Shown here: piece by piece, positions 11,545 to 23,700 of the stretch
Numbering within the stretch: position 1 is the stretch's first letter
Layout of the letters: every line of letters begins with the position of its first letter
Source: Craterostigma plantagineum
Lineage: Eukaryota; Streptophyta; Magnoliopsida; Lamiales; Linderniaceae
Assembly (NCBI GenBank): GCA_027422505.1
Contig: JAPQWV010000411.1
Coordinates: 248,001-312,000 of the forward strand
Length of the DNA: 64,000 nucleotides
Direction: 5' to 3'
Notes under the pieces: generated by a model
The model's database searches: none
Seen by the model: only the letters and a program-made list of their open reading frames with translations
Told to the model about the DNA's origin: nothing
Position numbers and translations under genes: made by a program

Positions 11545-13020
11545 CTTTCGGTTTCCTTAACCTTAGTCTCACTTTGTTTATTCTTGCTTTGCAGACGTTT
11601 GACTAACACTTCAGAGGCCATTAGTCGTTCGTTTGCGCAAGCGAGCTCTTCTATTTTTAAACTAAGTAAGGCATAGTTGTTTTCAAATTTTAGTTTAAGT
11701 GCATCATAATCCCTAGAGTCTACGGTGGGTTTCTTAATGGTGTGTCGGTGATTAAACACATCATCGAGTTGTGAAATTCGTACCTCAGACTCGGCGTTGG
11801 TAGGAGTCTTAGCTGTGTTCTCACCGGTGTTAACCATCTCCTCGTCCTCGTCATGTTCGACCAGCCTTGCCATGCAGCAATCTTCATCCTTAGGTTCCTC
11901 GTCTTCTGAAGTGTCATTCACCCACTCAGCTTCTTCGGTGAGAAGAACTTTCCCACTTTCCATTTTGCGGGTCATTCTGGCCTTACGGTCGTAGTAGCCA
12001 GAGTCCTTCACGCGTGGGGCGTGGCATTCCTTGGCAAAGTGGCCCCAACTTTCCACACCGAAAGCACTTCACAGACTTTTGAGGTGCGGATTCCTCCTCT
12101 TTCTTTATCGGCTTAGCTTCCTCCGTGGGAGTGGTCTTTTTGGTCCCGCTAAAGGTTCTTTGGCGATTGGAGGAGGATGCGGACTTTTTTCCGATCTTCT
12201 TTGAGACCATCTTTGTGAGCATCGCCAGTTGCTTGCGTAGATCAAGAACATCTTCATCAGATTCTGTATCAGCTTCAGATCCTGAACAGGTGTCAGATAC
12301 AACAGCTGGCAGCTTCCCTTTGTTCTGTTTGGCCTTAGAGGTGGAAGATCGTTCGGTAGTCTTGTTGGAGAGTAGAGCCAATGGGTCGACTCGAGTGTTG
12401 GTGGACTGAGGTTGCACAGGAGGAGCATAGGCAGACAGGCTGTCATGGAGAGCATGGATGGAGGTGTTGGAGAGGTCCTTACTCTGAATATCATCACGGT
12501 TGCGTTTCCCCAATGTGGTTTGAGGCTACCAAGGAAGCGGTTGTTGATATCGAATTTGTCCCTCGAGATCTTGGCTTTCTTGAGTTCATTGACGACCTTC
12601 AAGTATCGGAGGAATGTGTCACGCAGCTCCTCTCCTTCATAGGCCTGGAAGTGTTCATACTGCGAGAGACATGTTGATTTCCTCCCCTGAGCACTCTCAG
12701 TTGTGCCTGCCATGATTTCCACGAGTTCATCCTTTGGCAGTCTCATCGGCCTGTAGGCGAGCCTCTTCATCCTCATTAATGGGGCCTCTTGGAGTGCGGC
12801 GTTCATCCATGGGAGGGTTTGCGTTTGGTTGAGCAGGGATGATCGTCCAGAACTATGCTTGACCGTTGAAGATGGAGTCCAGTAGGTATTGAAAGAGTGG
12901 TGCGCCTTTGTTCCTGATGAACATGAGGAACCTGTTTGTCCATATGTTGTAATCGCCTTGTCGCAGCATCGGAGGCCTGGTGTCGGAGCCCACTGTTGAG
13001 ATGTCATTTGTGGCAGACAT
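11541..13020 (-). pseudogene. Copia A1 gag (capsid and zinc knuckle), broken
   Basis: The gag start at 13020 (MSATNDISTVGSDTRPPMLR) follows the leader and has a close counterpart at 51021 in copy A2. The UBN2-type capsid region is visible (YEHFQAYEGEELRDTFLRYLKVVNELKKAKISRDKFD). A CCHC nucleocapsid knuckle lies at about 12075-12010, starting KCFRCGK and ending HFAKECHAPRV. An acidic tail follows (WVNDTSEDEEPKDEDCCMARLVEHDEDEE). Defects include an in-frame TAG near 12860, a 74-bp deletion near 12735 relative to A2, and a frameshift in the zinc knuckle near 12045. The protein would coat genomic RNA in virus-like particles when intact. Confidence 0.88.
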
Positions 13021-14355
13021 GGTTGGTGCAGTCGAATCGTTCGTGGTTTTGATCTTGTATAGATAAGAGGGTTAGTAACGAACGAGATGAGAAATATGTG
13101 TTTAACGAGTAGAGTTAGAGAGAAAAAAAAAACGTTTAAAGAATTTCTTAGTACTATGTGAACGTGTGTGATGGTCGATGTGTGATGGTCGAAAACGTGT
13201 GAAGGGAAAATATATCTTGAAGTTCGGAGAAGTTCTAGAAATTTAAAAACAAGATTTGAGGTGTAAAATTACCGGATAAAGGAAAAAATTTGCAATTTGA
13301 AGGGACGTGATTATAAGATAGATTACCCGAGAAATTATTTGTTGAGAAATTTCAGTGTTTGCGTGAGTTTTTAAAGAGAAATTCTCGGACAGAGAAAAAA
13401 GTTCTCAGATGAAAATTATTTTCTCGGATTTTTTAAAAATTTCGCATGTGAGAAAGGTTCTCAGTTTTGAGAATTTTCAGGTATGAGAAAAATTTCAGTT
13501 TGGAAGAAGTATCGCGGGTCGAAGTGTGATTTGAGTAAGTTTCTCGGATTTTAAAATCGTGGTGTTGGAAAAATTTTCTCGGAAGAAAGAAACTTTCTCA
13601 GTTGAAAATTTCTTGGGTTTGACAAACTTTCTCAGTTTCAAAGAATTTTCGCGGATTCGGAAACTTTCTCGGTTTGTAAGAAATTTCAAGACTTAGAAAT
13701 ATTTCTCAGTTTTCGAAAATTTTCACAGATAAATTTTTCGGAATAAACTTTCTCGGATATAGGGTTTCTCGGATTTGAAGAAATAAGCAGTTGAGAAAAA
13801 TTGAAGTGAAAGTGAAATTTTCGCGGTATAGATAAAGATTCTCAGAATGAAATTTCTCGGATATGAAAATTTCGCGGACTTGAACGACACAGCAAGAAAT
13901 TTCGCGCCCAAGAACACTAAGTTACTGTTCCATTGCTTGTCGCGAGTTTTACCAGAAAATCGTTCGTTTTCACTCAAATCTCAACCAAAATCACTCAAAC
14001 TTGATCCAAACCTTCAGAAATTCTTCCCTAAACACATAGTCGACCGATTTGTGAGCTAAAAACAACAAAAAACGGATAAAATCGACCAAAAACAGAGAGA
14101 GGCCGAGATGACTTTTTCTGAAGATTTTTTTTTGCTTCAATCTTGCTCAAAACTCGTTAAAACTGATCCAAAAGTGCTCTAAAAACATTTTAGGCATAGA
14201 ATCGATCTGGGGGAAGGTTTTAAACACAAAAACGAAGCATTAAAACCCCAAAACGAGCTCAAAATGCCTGAAAGTGATTTTTGCCCAAAACACCTTTGAT
14301 ATTTCTCGGAATCGAACGAAACTGGATTCAAATCAATGCAGATCGATCCATGTTT
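13021..14355 (-). other. 5' leader of Copia A1
   Basis: This untranslated leader lies between primer site and gag. It is AT-rich and made of degenerate repeats of words such as TTTCTCGGA and AAATTTTCGCGG (13330-13920). It is homologous to the A2 leader (49457-51020), where the repeats are much more regular. No coding potential is recognised. Confidence 0.75.
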
Positions 14356-14367
14356 GCTCTGATACCA
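14356..14367 (-). promoter_or_regulatory. Primer-binding site (initiator tRNA-Met), Copia A1
   Basis: On the minus strand the 12 bases read TGGTATCAGAGC, a perfect complement of the 3' end of plant initiator tRNA-Met. The site starts two bases after the 5' LTR. It primes minus-strand cDNA synthesis. Confidence 0.93.
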
Positions 14368-14369
14368 CT

Positions 14370-14651
14370 TGTTGGTCCCGATTGCACCAAACAAGGAATC
14401 AAAGAGGCTTTGATGGAAGTTCTCACCTTCAAGTGTGTGTATTGTGTGGAAAATAAGGTTAGCCTTTTGATCTTTGATTACTTTCAAAAAGAGATGGTAA
14501 AACCTTATATACCACATTAACCCTAGGTATATTAAGGCCCAAACACTAAAGATTAACTAATTACTTCTAGTCTAAAGCCCAAGCTAAAAGGATAATTACA
14601 AAATATAACACAAGACTTAAACTATTGACACAATCTATAAATATCCTAACA
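14370..14651 (-). repeat. 5' LTR of Copia A1
   Basis: This 282-bp LTR pairs with 857-1151. Read on the minus strand it contains a TATA-like TATATAAG (14504-14511), the likely core promoter for the genomic RNA. It begins TGTTAGGATA and ends GACCAACA. A third copy of the same LTR lies at 49145-49442. Confidence 0.93.
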
Positions 14652-15056
14652 TACAGTGATAGTCAGAGTGCCATTGCTATAACGTGCCATCCTGTTCACC
14701 ACTCACGCACGAAACACATAGATATTAGATATCATTTTATAAAAGATCACGTAGAAAAAGGCACGATTGACATGTATTTGATGAAATGGAGTTTCAACTA
14801 GCTGACATTTTCACCAAGGCATTGGATGAAAAACAATTCCAATTTCTTGTCGAAAAATTAGGCATGTTGAATCTTCTGTGATATGTGCTTTACGTGCTCC
14901 TATGTGCTTTTTCATGTCCTCTTCTATGTGTTTTCACTTTTCAATGCTATATCTTGCGTGAATATAACTTTTTTTAATAATACTATAATAATAAAATATA
15001 AGAATTCGAAAATATTATACATAGACCTATAATATTAGGGTGGTGACGATATCTTT
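14652..15056 (+). pseudogene. Copia family-B RNase H end and 3' flank (right half)
   Basis: This continues the pol frame interrupted at 856. It begins TACAGTGATAGTCAG (YSDSQS in the family) and continues with a His-rich TKHIDIRYHFIKDHVEKG block, the ADIFTKALDEK motif and a terminal KLGMLNL followed by TGA at about 14879-14881. A short deletion damages the segment near 14780. The bases from 14882 to 15056 match the region just downstream of pol in copy B2 (about 48180-48364, minus strand). The match stops abruptly at GACGATATCTTTAG, where partial LTR sequence begins. Confidence 0.88.
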
Positions 15057-15376
15057 AGATTAGTTGTCCTTGTAATAAGGGGCGTTTCACGTAATTGTCT
15101 TTAGATTAGGACTTATATGTTATTTATACCAAGTTTGTTTGGTATAAATACATTTGTAAACTTTGAGCTTAATAGAGAATTTTAGTCCATTGATCCGAAA
15201 GGCTTGCAAATCTAATTCTAGAGAGAGAAAATCAGAATTCATTCTCTCACTACTCGAAATCTCTCTCGAAGCTCTCAACGAAAAGTTTTCGATCGAAATC
15301 TAATTTTCCATAATTCTAATCGATTGCCTTAGATTTCAAGTCTATGATCTAGGAGTTGATAAATTAGGACCTAACG
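15057..15376 (+). repeat. Partial Copia family-B LTR
   Basis: This matches the family-B LTRs at 25581, 35454 (reverse) and 40737 (reverse), but lacks the first few tens of bases. It starts at ATTAGTTGTCCTTGTAAT and ends AGGACCTAACG, where intact copies end CCTAACA. It carries the family's TTTGGTATAAATACA TATA-like motif near 15140. The bases after it, around TTTATCAGCGG (15380-15390), would be the primer site but match initiator-Met tRNA poorly. Confidence 0.85.
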
Positions 15377-17589
15377 ATCTTTATCAGCGGTACCTCACCC
15401 TTCTCAAAGAAATGAGGAAAATGAGATACACAAGACTAAGATGGAGATGAACATTTGGTTCCTGTCCTCGTTGCCCACCGAATGGAAGTAGATATCTACT
15501 CAACTCAAAACAAGGATTTGGACCGTTGTTTTTGACAATCTCGCACAACACGAAGAAGAAATCTTCGAGATACAAAAGAGCTAAAGGGCAAACAGGCCGA
15601 AGACTCCATCGAGGATGAGGAAAACCATGTCAAGCTTCTCAGCTCTTCAGAGGATGAGGAACCATCAGATTCAGAACTTCCTCCTGAAGTCAAGTTGGGA
15701 ACAGTTGACCTCAATTGCTAAAATAATGACAAAGCAATACTTTAAAAAGAAGTCGTCATCCTCTGCTAACTGTCTCCGAACTACCAGCTCAAAGAACAAA
15801 GAGAAACCAACTGAGTCCTCAGAAGCCATAACCTCAAAAGACCCACTGAAGTGTTTCAACTGTGGGAAAACCAACCATTTCGCCCGAGAATGCACCCTTT
15901 CGAAAAAGAAGGATGCCAACTACTATTCCAGGAAGCTTCAACTAACCAAACAGAAGGAAGCTGGAGTATCTCATGGTTGAACAGGACCAGTGGCTGGAGT
16001 ACACCTCAGATTCTGACGCTGATAACCTCACTCTCATGGCGCGCCTCGAGGATGAACATGAAGGTGGAACTTCCTCTAGGACGGATGAAGACTACGCATC
16101 CACTTCATCTCAGGAGGTAGAAACCCCTGACTCTACACATTTTGACCTGTTAGCCGCATTAGATTCTAAGTATGCTAACATGTTACATGAGCACAAACGA
16201 GATATAATGATAGAGAAAAAGCTCTTACGTCTAAGGAAATCGTAGCTAGTCTCGAAGAAATCTTAGGTGCTCTAATCCAAAAATAGAAGAATTAACTAAG
16301 AAACTTCAATCTTCTGAGACTAAGCATATTCTATTAGAAAAGCATACTTCGGTAGTGAAGGAACTAGAAGACAGGCTAGACAACAACCACAAATGTCTAC
16401 TTAGGAATTTAGATGAGAAAGTCACTTTAATTATAGACTTGAAGCTGTAAGTAAGAAAGTCACTAGTCTCTGAGTTAGTTATTAAGTCAAATTCTAAGAT
16501 TAGTGATTTAAAAAAAAAGTCAAGACACCTGTCAAGCCGAGAAAAGCACCGCTCTAGTTAACTATGCTACCTTAGACGAAGAGCGTAAGAATATATACAC
16601 AAAAATTAAGAAGTTAGAGGATCTTCTTGTAAAAAGGGGACAAACTGAACAAACTATTTCTTGAACCAACCCATGGAAATAGAATTCTATTATTATAAGT
16701 TTGGCTTTGGTTTTTAGAATACACTTTACTTGAAGAAAGTTGACCGCAAACAACTTTATGATGTCAAGTACATGAGTCTAGGACTAACTGCTCTTATGGT
16801 TTTTACTAACGCAAAAGAAATAAACTCGATAAAAGAAACCAAGAGAAAGGCCAAGAGTCGGGTTGAAATCTCTTTCTCCTATACCACATTGAACCAAAGT
16901 TACAAAACTATGGAAATTCCCCAGGGATGTGACTTTGAATCAATTTATCTTCCAGAAGATCGTTCTACATCCGAGGAAGCACAAATTCATCATTATGAAA
17001 ATTGTCTCTACATACCTCCTATTGTTAAGAAAATAGAGGAGTTAAGAGCTTCATTAGAAAAGGAAAGAGAGAGTTTTGAAGCAGAAAAGAAAGCATTCTT
17101 AAAAGAGATGGAAAATCTCAAAGCTTCCTCCATCTCACAAAATATTTCTCAAGCATCTCCCTCAAAAGATAAAATCACTGTGAAAAGCATGAAGAAAGCA
17201 AAATCGCCTTCCCATAAACAGGCATCAAAGAATATTTCGAAAAATATTTTTTCTAATCCTATCTCTACTATGTCTACAGGGAGCATAGTAAAGGAGCTAG
17301 AGAAAACGAAGGCGAGTGTGTCTAGTCTAGAAATAAAGGAGTCACTAGATGTCATTGTTCCAAAATTATCTCCTCCTTCTGTAATAACAAAAGACTTCCG
17401 TAAAAATATAAGAGTCATTTCTTCATTAAAAATAGTTGTTTCTACATGCTCTCTAAAGGCCACTACTTTTAGAAGCACTAGTTTTGAGACCGGCTCTTCG
17501 TCAAACATTAACAACAATCATTCTAAGATAAATGCATCTAGGATGACTCGTAGGAAATAAGATCCAACTATTAAGAAAGTGAAGATAAA
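15377..17589 (+). pseudogene. Copia family-B gag remnant
   Basis: This is the degraded end of gag. A complete CCHC zinc knuckle, CFNCGKTNHFAREC, lies at 15852-15893 and is followed by a Lys-rich NYYSRKLQLTKQKEAG. The acidic stretch DQWLEYTSDSDADNLTLMARLEDEHEGG follows in a shifted frame at 15980-16060. Lys/Glu-rich coiled-coil sequence runs to about 16650. A 276-codon open segment (16730-17560) includes ISFSYTTLNQSYKT and ELRASLEKERESFEAEKKAF and corresponds to the gag-pol spacer of family A. Several stops and frame changes separate these pieces. Protease, integrase and most of pol are missing after it, because a family-C LTR begins near 17590. Confidence 0.82.
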
Positions 17590-19229
17590 AACGTGACTAA
17601 GAGGGGAGTGAATTAGGCCTATAAAAAAATTATGATTCTTCTTTGCACAAATCTTAAGATGTAGTGACTTAGAGATGCCCAATGATGCTTGTGATGACTA
17701 TGCCTGATATATCCTAGTGATGTCGGATGTGTGTCGGGTCAGTCTCACAGCGAAAAGGAAATAACTGTAAAGTAAATGCGAGACATGATTTTATAGATGT
17801 TATATACCCAACTTGATTTTACTCCTCTCCTTGGGGTTTGCTCTCCTAGAGTTTAATTAATCACTATAATGCACCGTAGTTGGATACAAATTGATTGATT
17901 AGCCCAATACACAACAGAAACAAGTTGAACACTAGACACTATAGGTTACAACACGTCGAGTTTCGTTCCTCGGAATCTTCTGATCCCCACAGACATAGCT
18001 CGCTATCGAAGGGACCCCGGAACTCGTCCTTCCCTTCATGTATGCGTAAACGTCTACCTTGCTCCTTGGTATTGCTCACGTCCGAAGCAGAATATATGAT
18101 GGGAGGTTGGAATAACTCGGTACGTTCAGTACTTCGCAAGTGATTGCTCAGGTAGGCAGAAAGCTATCGCAAATGATCGCTCAGGAATCTCTCCGTGGTG
18201 TTTCTGGTCAAAACTCTCGTAGTCGTAGGCTCGCAAATTCTAAGTCACTCGAAATTATGAAGTGTTGCTCATATATAAACCTTTTCACTCAACACTTTAC
18301 ATGGAAATCAGATCAAGATATTAATCACCAAATCAAGCACATAATCCATGCAATTTTCAAGTAGTAAATTTGCCATGTAGATCATGCTCACAATAAATGT
18401 TCACAACGGTCACAAGCTCATTTCGGATTTTATTCCATATAAAGGCTCAGATTCGTTCTCAAAGCATATTCAATTATTTCGAATTATATTTACCCATAAC
18501 AGAACTTTCCATATGTGATTCCCTACTATGAGTTTATAGAATAAGTCAGTCCAGATATACTTTTCATATTTAGCACACGAGATAGCAGCGTATCAATACA
18601 TTTTTCTATTTAGCACATAGTTTCAGATCAATATATTAACCATGTTTAGCACATAAATCAGATCAGATCACAGCTGTCACGAACTAACATGCCATGCCAC
18701 AACTTTTCATATTCAAGAGATCACACCGTTTATAGCACATACCATATAATAGCACCTTATACACAAAGTCAATCAATCAAATCTTTCCTAACTATAATAA
18801 CCTAATCAGTATAAGGAAATATATCAATTGATTTCGCACAATTAATTAAGTGGGATGCATTCAAAAATCGTAGATGCAAGTTTCACTCAGTAGTAAACGA
18901 TTCTCAACAGATATATCACTTTTCATATATAGACAACATATTTTCCTTATATAATCTGGTAGGATATCTCACACGTTTTTCCATAGATAACACAGAACGG
19001 TATATCCTAACATGTGAGGCATCTATAACATGCGATCACATATTTTAACCAATAAATCACAGAATCACATGCGAATCAAATATTTCACACTTTAACCTTT
19101 TTATAGCTCATAATTTATGCATAGTCAAATATTATCATGTACTTACACGCTTAATTTATAGACCTACTATCATTACAATTACATAGTTCATCAAAACTCT
19201 CTAATGCTCATGGACCAAAAAGGTCAACA
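17590..19229 (-). repeat. Family-C Copia LTR (3' LTR of a minus-strand element)
   Basis: Read on the minus strand it begins TGTTGACCTTTTTGGTCC at 19229 and ends near 17590-17600, after a pyrimidine run and CCTAATTCACTCCCCTC. It corresponds along its length to the plus-strand LTR at 38514-40180, which begins TGTAGACCTTTTTGGTCC and ends with CCTAATTCAACCCCC. Blocks such as GACATAGCTCGCTATCGAAGG (17992 onward) have matches in the other copy. The adjacent polypurine tract lies on the high-coordinate side (19230-19244), so this is a 3' LTR. The exact low-coordinate end is uncertain by some ten bases. Confidence 0.8.
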
Positions 19230-20111
19230 TTCTCCCCCTTTTTGATGATGACATGTAATTGATGCAGCATAGAAGCATGTAAGCATATTCGATCACCTGA
19301 GCCTAGCGCATATGTCTAAGTGTTCCATAACCACAAAGCAGAGCAAATGATATTTCCTAATCACATATGATATATATTTGCTCCCCCTGCCTAAGGCTTA
19401 AGGCTGAAAAATTAGCGCAAAATAACTAAAAAGATTGAGAATGAGTGGAGAAATAACTTATGAGAAAACGCTCTCAAGGCCGGGATCACTATTCGATCTG
19501 GAAGTTATTGAAAATTTCTTCAGCTCCCTTGTGATCTTGCAGAACTCTCAAAAGCTGGAGTGTAACTTAGATTATTTTTTTAAGAAGAGAAGCTGTGAAG
19601 TTCGAATTCTGAGGTAAGGAAGGAAGAATCGAGTGATCTTGTTTATGAACAGGCAAATATCCAAGGGATATGGTCTTTCATAACTGAGATAGGATAAACT
19701 CGGCGTAAATTGAATTAAGAAGATTTGATTTCCCAACCGAATTTTGAATTTCAAAACGAAAGTGAAAACTTTCAATCAGTGCGCCAGGGATCTCAGAGTG
19801 ATTTGACGAGATCTCATAAACAAGGAAAAGATTTGACAAGGGTTGAATAAGAAGGATCCAAATTTCCTGAAATAACTTAGGGGCTGAAAAGAGATATACG
19901 AATAGTACTATGAGTAGTACTATCAATTCTCTTATACGATTCTTAGCCTGACACGCCCATACGTTGCCAGTCGCAGGATCCCCTCTCATTCGGGTGTTAG
20001 ATCGATTCGTTCATGTACCCCTTTGCCTAGAAGCCTGCCAGGAGCCACTCCTTGTCCGTGCACCTCTCTCGTACCGGCGAACACTCCCCGCCCTCATCGG
20101 CCCCGGGCGTC
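19230..20111 (-). other. Polypurine tract and truncated internal end of family-C element
   Basis: On the minus strand AAAAAGGGGGAGAA (19230-19243) abuts the LTR start. A second purine-rich GGGGGAGC-like run lies at about 19380-19390. The remaining 0.7 kb has no recognisable coding sequence. A 103-codon open frame at 19678-19989 (minus) shows no known domain. A GC-rich patch at 20030-20110 contrasts with its surroundings. At about 20112 the sequence switches to family-B spacer, so most of the C element is missing. Confidence 0.55.
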
Positions 20112-20749
20112 ACAATAATTTGCACATCTGAATGCATGTTTAGCTTGCATGATATCGAATTATATAAATGCGAATAATTTTTTGTGCAATCCTCCCGCGA
20201 AATTTTAATTACATGGTTAGAGGACCATGTAGCTAGGCTAAATTGATTAATTGCATGTTTATGATTGTTACTTAGATTGGTTTATATGCTTACATGATAA
20301 ATCAATTTCTCGATCGTAAAATTTCTCGGCTACAGTACTATGCCTACTTAGTAAAATTTCTCCAAGACCTTTACACTGTAGCGAACTTGGAGAATAAAAT
20401 TTTCTATCGCAAAATTCTACGGAACCATAAATTAGAAATTCGCACCTAGGAAATTCAAGTGCAAAGTAAATTCTCGAGCCAAAAAAAAATTAACAGAGTG
20501 AACAGAGGTATTCTCGCACCAAACACTTAGAAGATTTTCGATCAATCTCTTATATGTCTTATATGTAAATTTCGAAATTTCATTATATACCATTGCATTT
20601 CTTCACATCCGTATAATCTCTGTGCAAACTTAAACTTTCCATATCTATCAAACATGAAATAAACAGTCAACTATTATAGTTTGATATGATATATTTCGTC
20701 TCAAATTTAAAATTTGCACTCATGAGCTTTCTTATTTCTTATTTTTTAG
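20112..20749 (+). other. Family-B spacer upstream of the env-position ORF
   Basis: AT-rich non-coding sequence with AAAATTTCTCGG and AAATTCTCGAGCC words like those of the B2 spacer (44886-46560, minus strand). It ends TTCTTATTTTTTAG immediately before the ATG at 20750, a good 3' splice-site consensus. Confidence 0.65.
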
Positions 20750-23700
20750 ATGGATCATTATCCCGCATAATCACGTTTACACCAAGGATATGTACATCAA
20801 CGTTCAAGACACGAACTTTCAGCTCGATCTGACTACCTTTCGGTGTCCAGATGAGATAATGGTGTCTATCTACAAGGCCATCCCCTGTGGAATGCTCTTA
20901 CAACGACGGCACCATTACCGATGGTCTATCCCCAATATTTTGGGGATGCATTTAAGGCCACGTGGAAAGCGGAGCTTACTCCTTCACCATGATGACCGCG
21001 ACGAGGCACACGAGTATGGACAAGAACGAATTTGGACTAATCTTAGACCTGCCATTCAGCCACAACTACGACTCGATGCCTTCAGATGCAAAGATGGTGC
21101 ACGATTTCCTACAAATGGGATATCGGCCGCCGGTCACCAAGCTAGCACAAGTTCAGAGCAACGGGATCCCACATTCGTGGAAGACACTATTTGGAATTAT
21201 CAACAAGTGTCTATCGCCTAAACACGTCGGATCTGACAAAGGCAACGGTAGCATCTTCGGCTATTTCAGAAAACTACGACATAGCCAACTGATCTGGAAT
21301 GATCTCGCCGAACAGATCAGGCAGATTCAAAACAAAAAGTCCAAGAATCAGTCGTACGCTAGGTGGTTCTCAGTGATCATTGCTCATCAAATGGAGGTTC
21401 ACGAGAATATTCCTCGACTGCCTCTTGGTGGGAACTAGCAACCGCCGAAGCTCAAATTCTTCTATCACCCCAAGCTCATAGACCTCGGCGGCCATCGATG
21501 CCTATTCCGTTGGAGCTTCTCCGTCTCGCCGACCACTCGAGAGACGTATACAAGTGCTACTGTCGGGAACCTTACCGAGGAAATGATTCGAGGGTCCCCC
21601 GACAGACTTCACTGTGAGCCCTCCACAACAACAACCAAGTCCTGAGGCTGCGTTGATAGATGAAGTTGCCCAGGAACTAAAACTAGATCCTCCAACTCAA
21701 GAAGCTCCGTTACCTGATCCAGAAGCCACGTTGATAGATGAAGTGGCATGTGAGTTGGAAGTCGAAGCTCAAGTTCAAGAACTCGAAGCCGGGGCCCCAA
21801 TTATTGTACAAGTGCTTCAGGAACCACTTGAGGAAGTTGCTACCAACGAAGCACCGCTCGGAGCTGAAACGGGGCTCAGTCCATTTCGCGAGTCTCAGGT
21901 GACAGCACAGCCCCATGAGGACGTTGAATGTGGACTGACTCCTCACATGGCTACCTCGTCCGAAGCCACGAATTCTGACGAGGAGGTTCAATTGGTCAGA
22001 CAGGTTCGACGACTTCAACTCCAATCCAGTCAACCCGTCGATACGCTATCACAACCACATCAGACACGCACGTAACTCTTGCGTCAACCTAGGCCAAGAC
22101 TCAGCTTCCATCCACTACCGGCCCGGAGATTCACGTGTCTGACTCGCAGGTTCCATCTGAGCCAGCAACAACATCCATAGAGACGATTCATTTGGAATTA
22201 TGTCAAGGATTGTATGGTAGTCTTGAAACGTCGCAACTTGAAGCGACGACGAGCCAACCCATTTAGATGGTGTTCACTCAAGGGTTGACAACAGGTGACA
22301 TCAGCCATTCTAGTGTGTCAAGCACGGAGGTGTTCTGGCCACTTGTGACCGAAGATCGACTCAAGGCCGCTCTCGCCAAAGCTCTCAAATCATTTGAAGA
22401 CAAATTGATGGAGAGAGTGCACAATGCAATCGAGATGTCCGGCCAAGATAAAGGGAAAGCACACGTCTCCGAGGCCCCTTCGTCACAACTCAACCTCACA
22501 CCTGCTCAACCCATACATACCGACACACCCATCCAATCACCCTTACTCATCAACCCAGCCGTACCCATCAGCGACCTCCACACTGTTCTAGTGGCCCTTC
22601 GTTTGGAATGGCCAACCGGACCCCGCAGGAAGAAGACCTCTCCAGGCGTCTGGTTGATCGCCCTGAGCCGCTTACTTACTCTTGCCATGGCCAAGACTCC
22701 CGCTCCAAATGAAACATGACGACCTTGATGACGAGGATCATCATGAGGGGCAGAAGAGGCCGAGGATATTCTACACGAGCACCCAGAGATCGGGTTCGGG
22801 CTCGGGTCAGACAAGTGTTGGAGCCGCTAATACTTCACGACCCACCACCCGCTCACAAACTAAAACCACAATGCACCGTACCCAAATCCTTAGCCCAAAT
22901 GAACCACCCACCATAAGAACACCTCCGCCCACACCACTTTTTGCACCTATCACAAGCCCCTTGCTTCCGGAAGAAGAAGCAAGTGTCGATATGCTCTTAG
23001 CCCTGGCTGAAACTCAAGCACCTTCAAGCTCGACCGCTCCAGACCAGTCGCAAACATCAAGACGTGGAGTCGACCCACACGAAGTCCTCGACAAGTATAT
23101 TTTCGACGAACAGTGGATGACCCACAGTATGCCCGACACGATTCAAAGACAAAGGCTTAAGGATGTTCGGCATTTTCTACGACAAGCTTCAGTTGACTTA
23201 GTTTTATTAAAAGACGAAGAACTTCACGAAGGTGAGGACTACAATTTGGATCCCCCAAGAAAGCTGATTGCTCAACAAGCGGACGCCCCTCCGAGACTAA
23301 CTCCAGGGACCGTTCAAGTCGACACGCCATGGGAAAACATAAGGATAGAAGTCCCATTCCTAGAAGAAGTTCGTCAGCAGTTATGGAGGTCACATGGCAA
23401 AATAAAGACGTTGAACGAGTTCCAGCTCAGATGTATCTGACAAGGATCGACAGAAAATGATGACCTATCTTCAGATGCTAACCCAAGTTGGACTTGATCA
23501 AAGACTAGGGATTCTTAAAAATGAGCTGAAGAGCCATTTGAAGAACATATCTCAAATCTGTCAGCTGATAAGTGTCTACTATACGAAAGGTGGTCTTCCA
23601 ACTCCAATCAACGTCATAGAGCGAATAGACAGAACTCGAGAAGAGCAAAGTGAGTGCGATCTACCATACCTTTCTGTCGAGAAGGTCTACCATCTCTACC

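Larger units (their letters stand above)
857..14651 (-). mobile_element. Full-length family-A Ty1/Copia retrotransposon with env-position ORF (copy A1)
   Basis: This is a structurally complete but coding-defective Copia element, read on the minus strand. In order: 5' LTR (14370-14651), initiator-Met tRNA primer site (14356-14367), AT-rich leader, gag from 13020, protease, integrase, RT and RNase H to 6930, a 2-kb spacer, an extra ORF (4908 to about 1211), polypurine tract (1152-1164) and 3' LTR (857-1151). Flanks are TAAAG at 852-856 and TACAG at 14652-14656, a 5-bp target duplication with one mismatch. Removing the element rejoins the interrupted RNase H of the family-B fragment, which confirms the boundaries. 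The protease-integrase-RT-RNase H order defines Copia rather than Gypsy. At 13.8 kb with LTRs under 300 bp it is very large for Copia. The long leader, coiled-coil gag extension and 3' ORF are reminiscent of Sireviruses, but clade placement is not proven here. Confidence 0.93.

Noticed and set aside
15379..15392. Intact primer-binding site after the partial B LTR
   Set aside because: TTTATCAGCGG matches the initiator-Met complement too poorly to call; at best it is a decayed site.
19678..19989. Minus-strand 103-codon frame with a hydrophobic stretch, a possible membrane protein
   Set aside because: It has no conserved motif, sits in a truncated C-element internal region and lacks promoter or homologue in the other C copy visible here.
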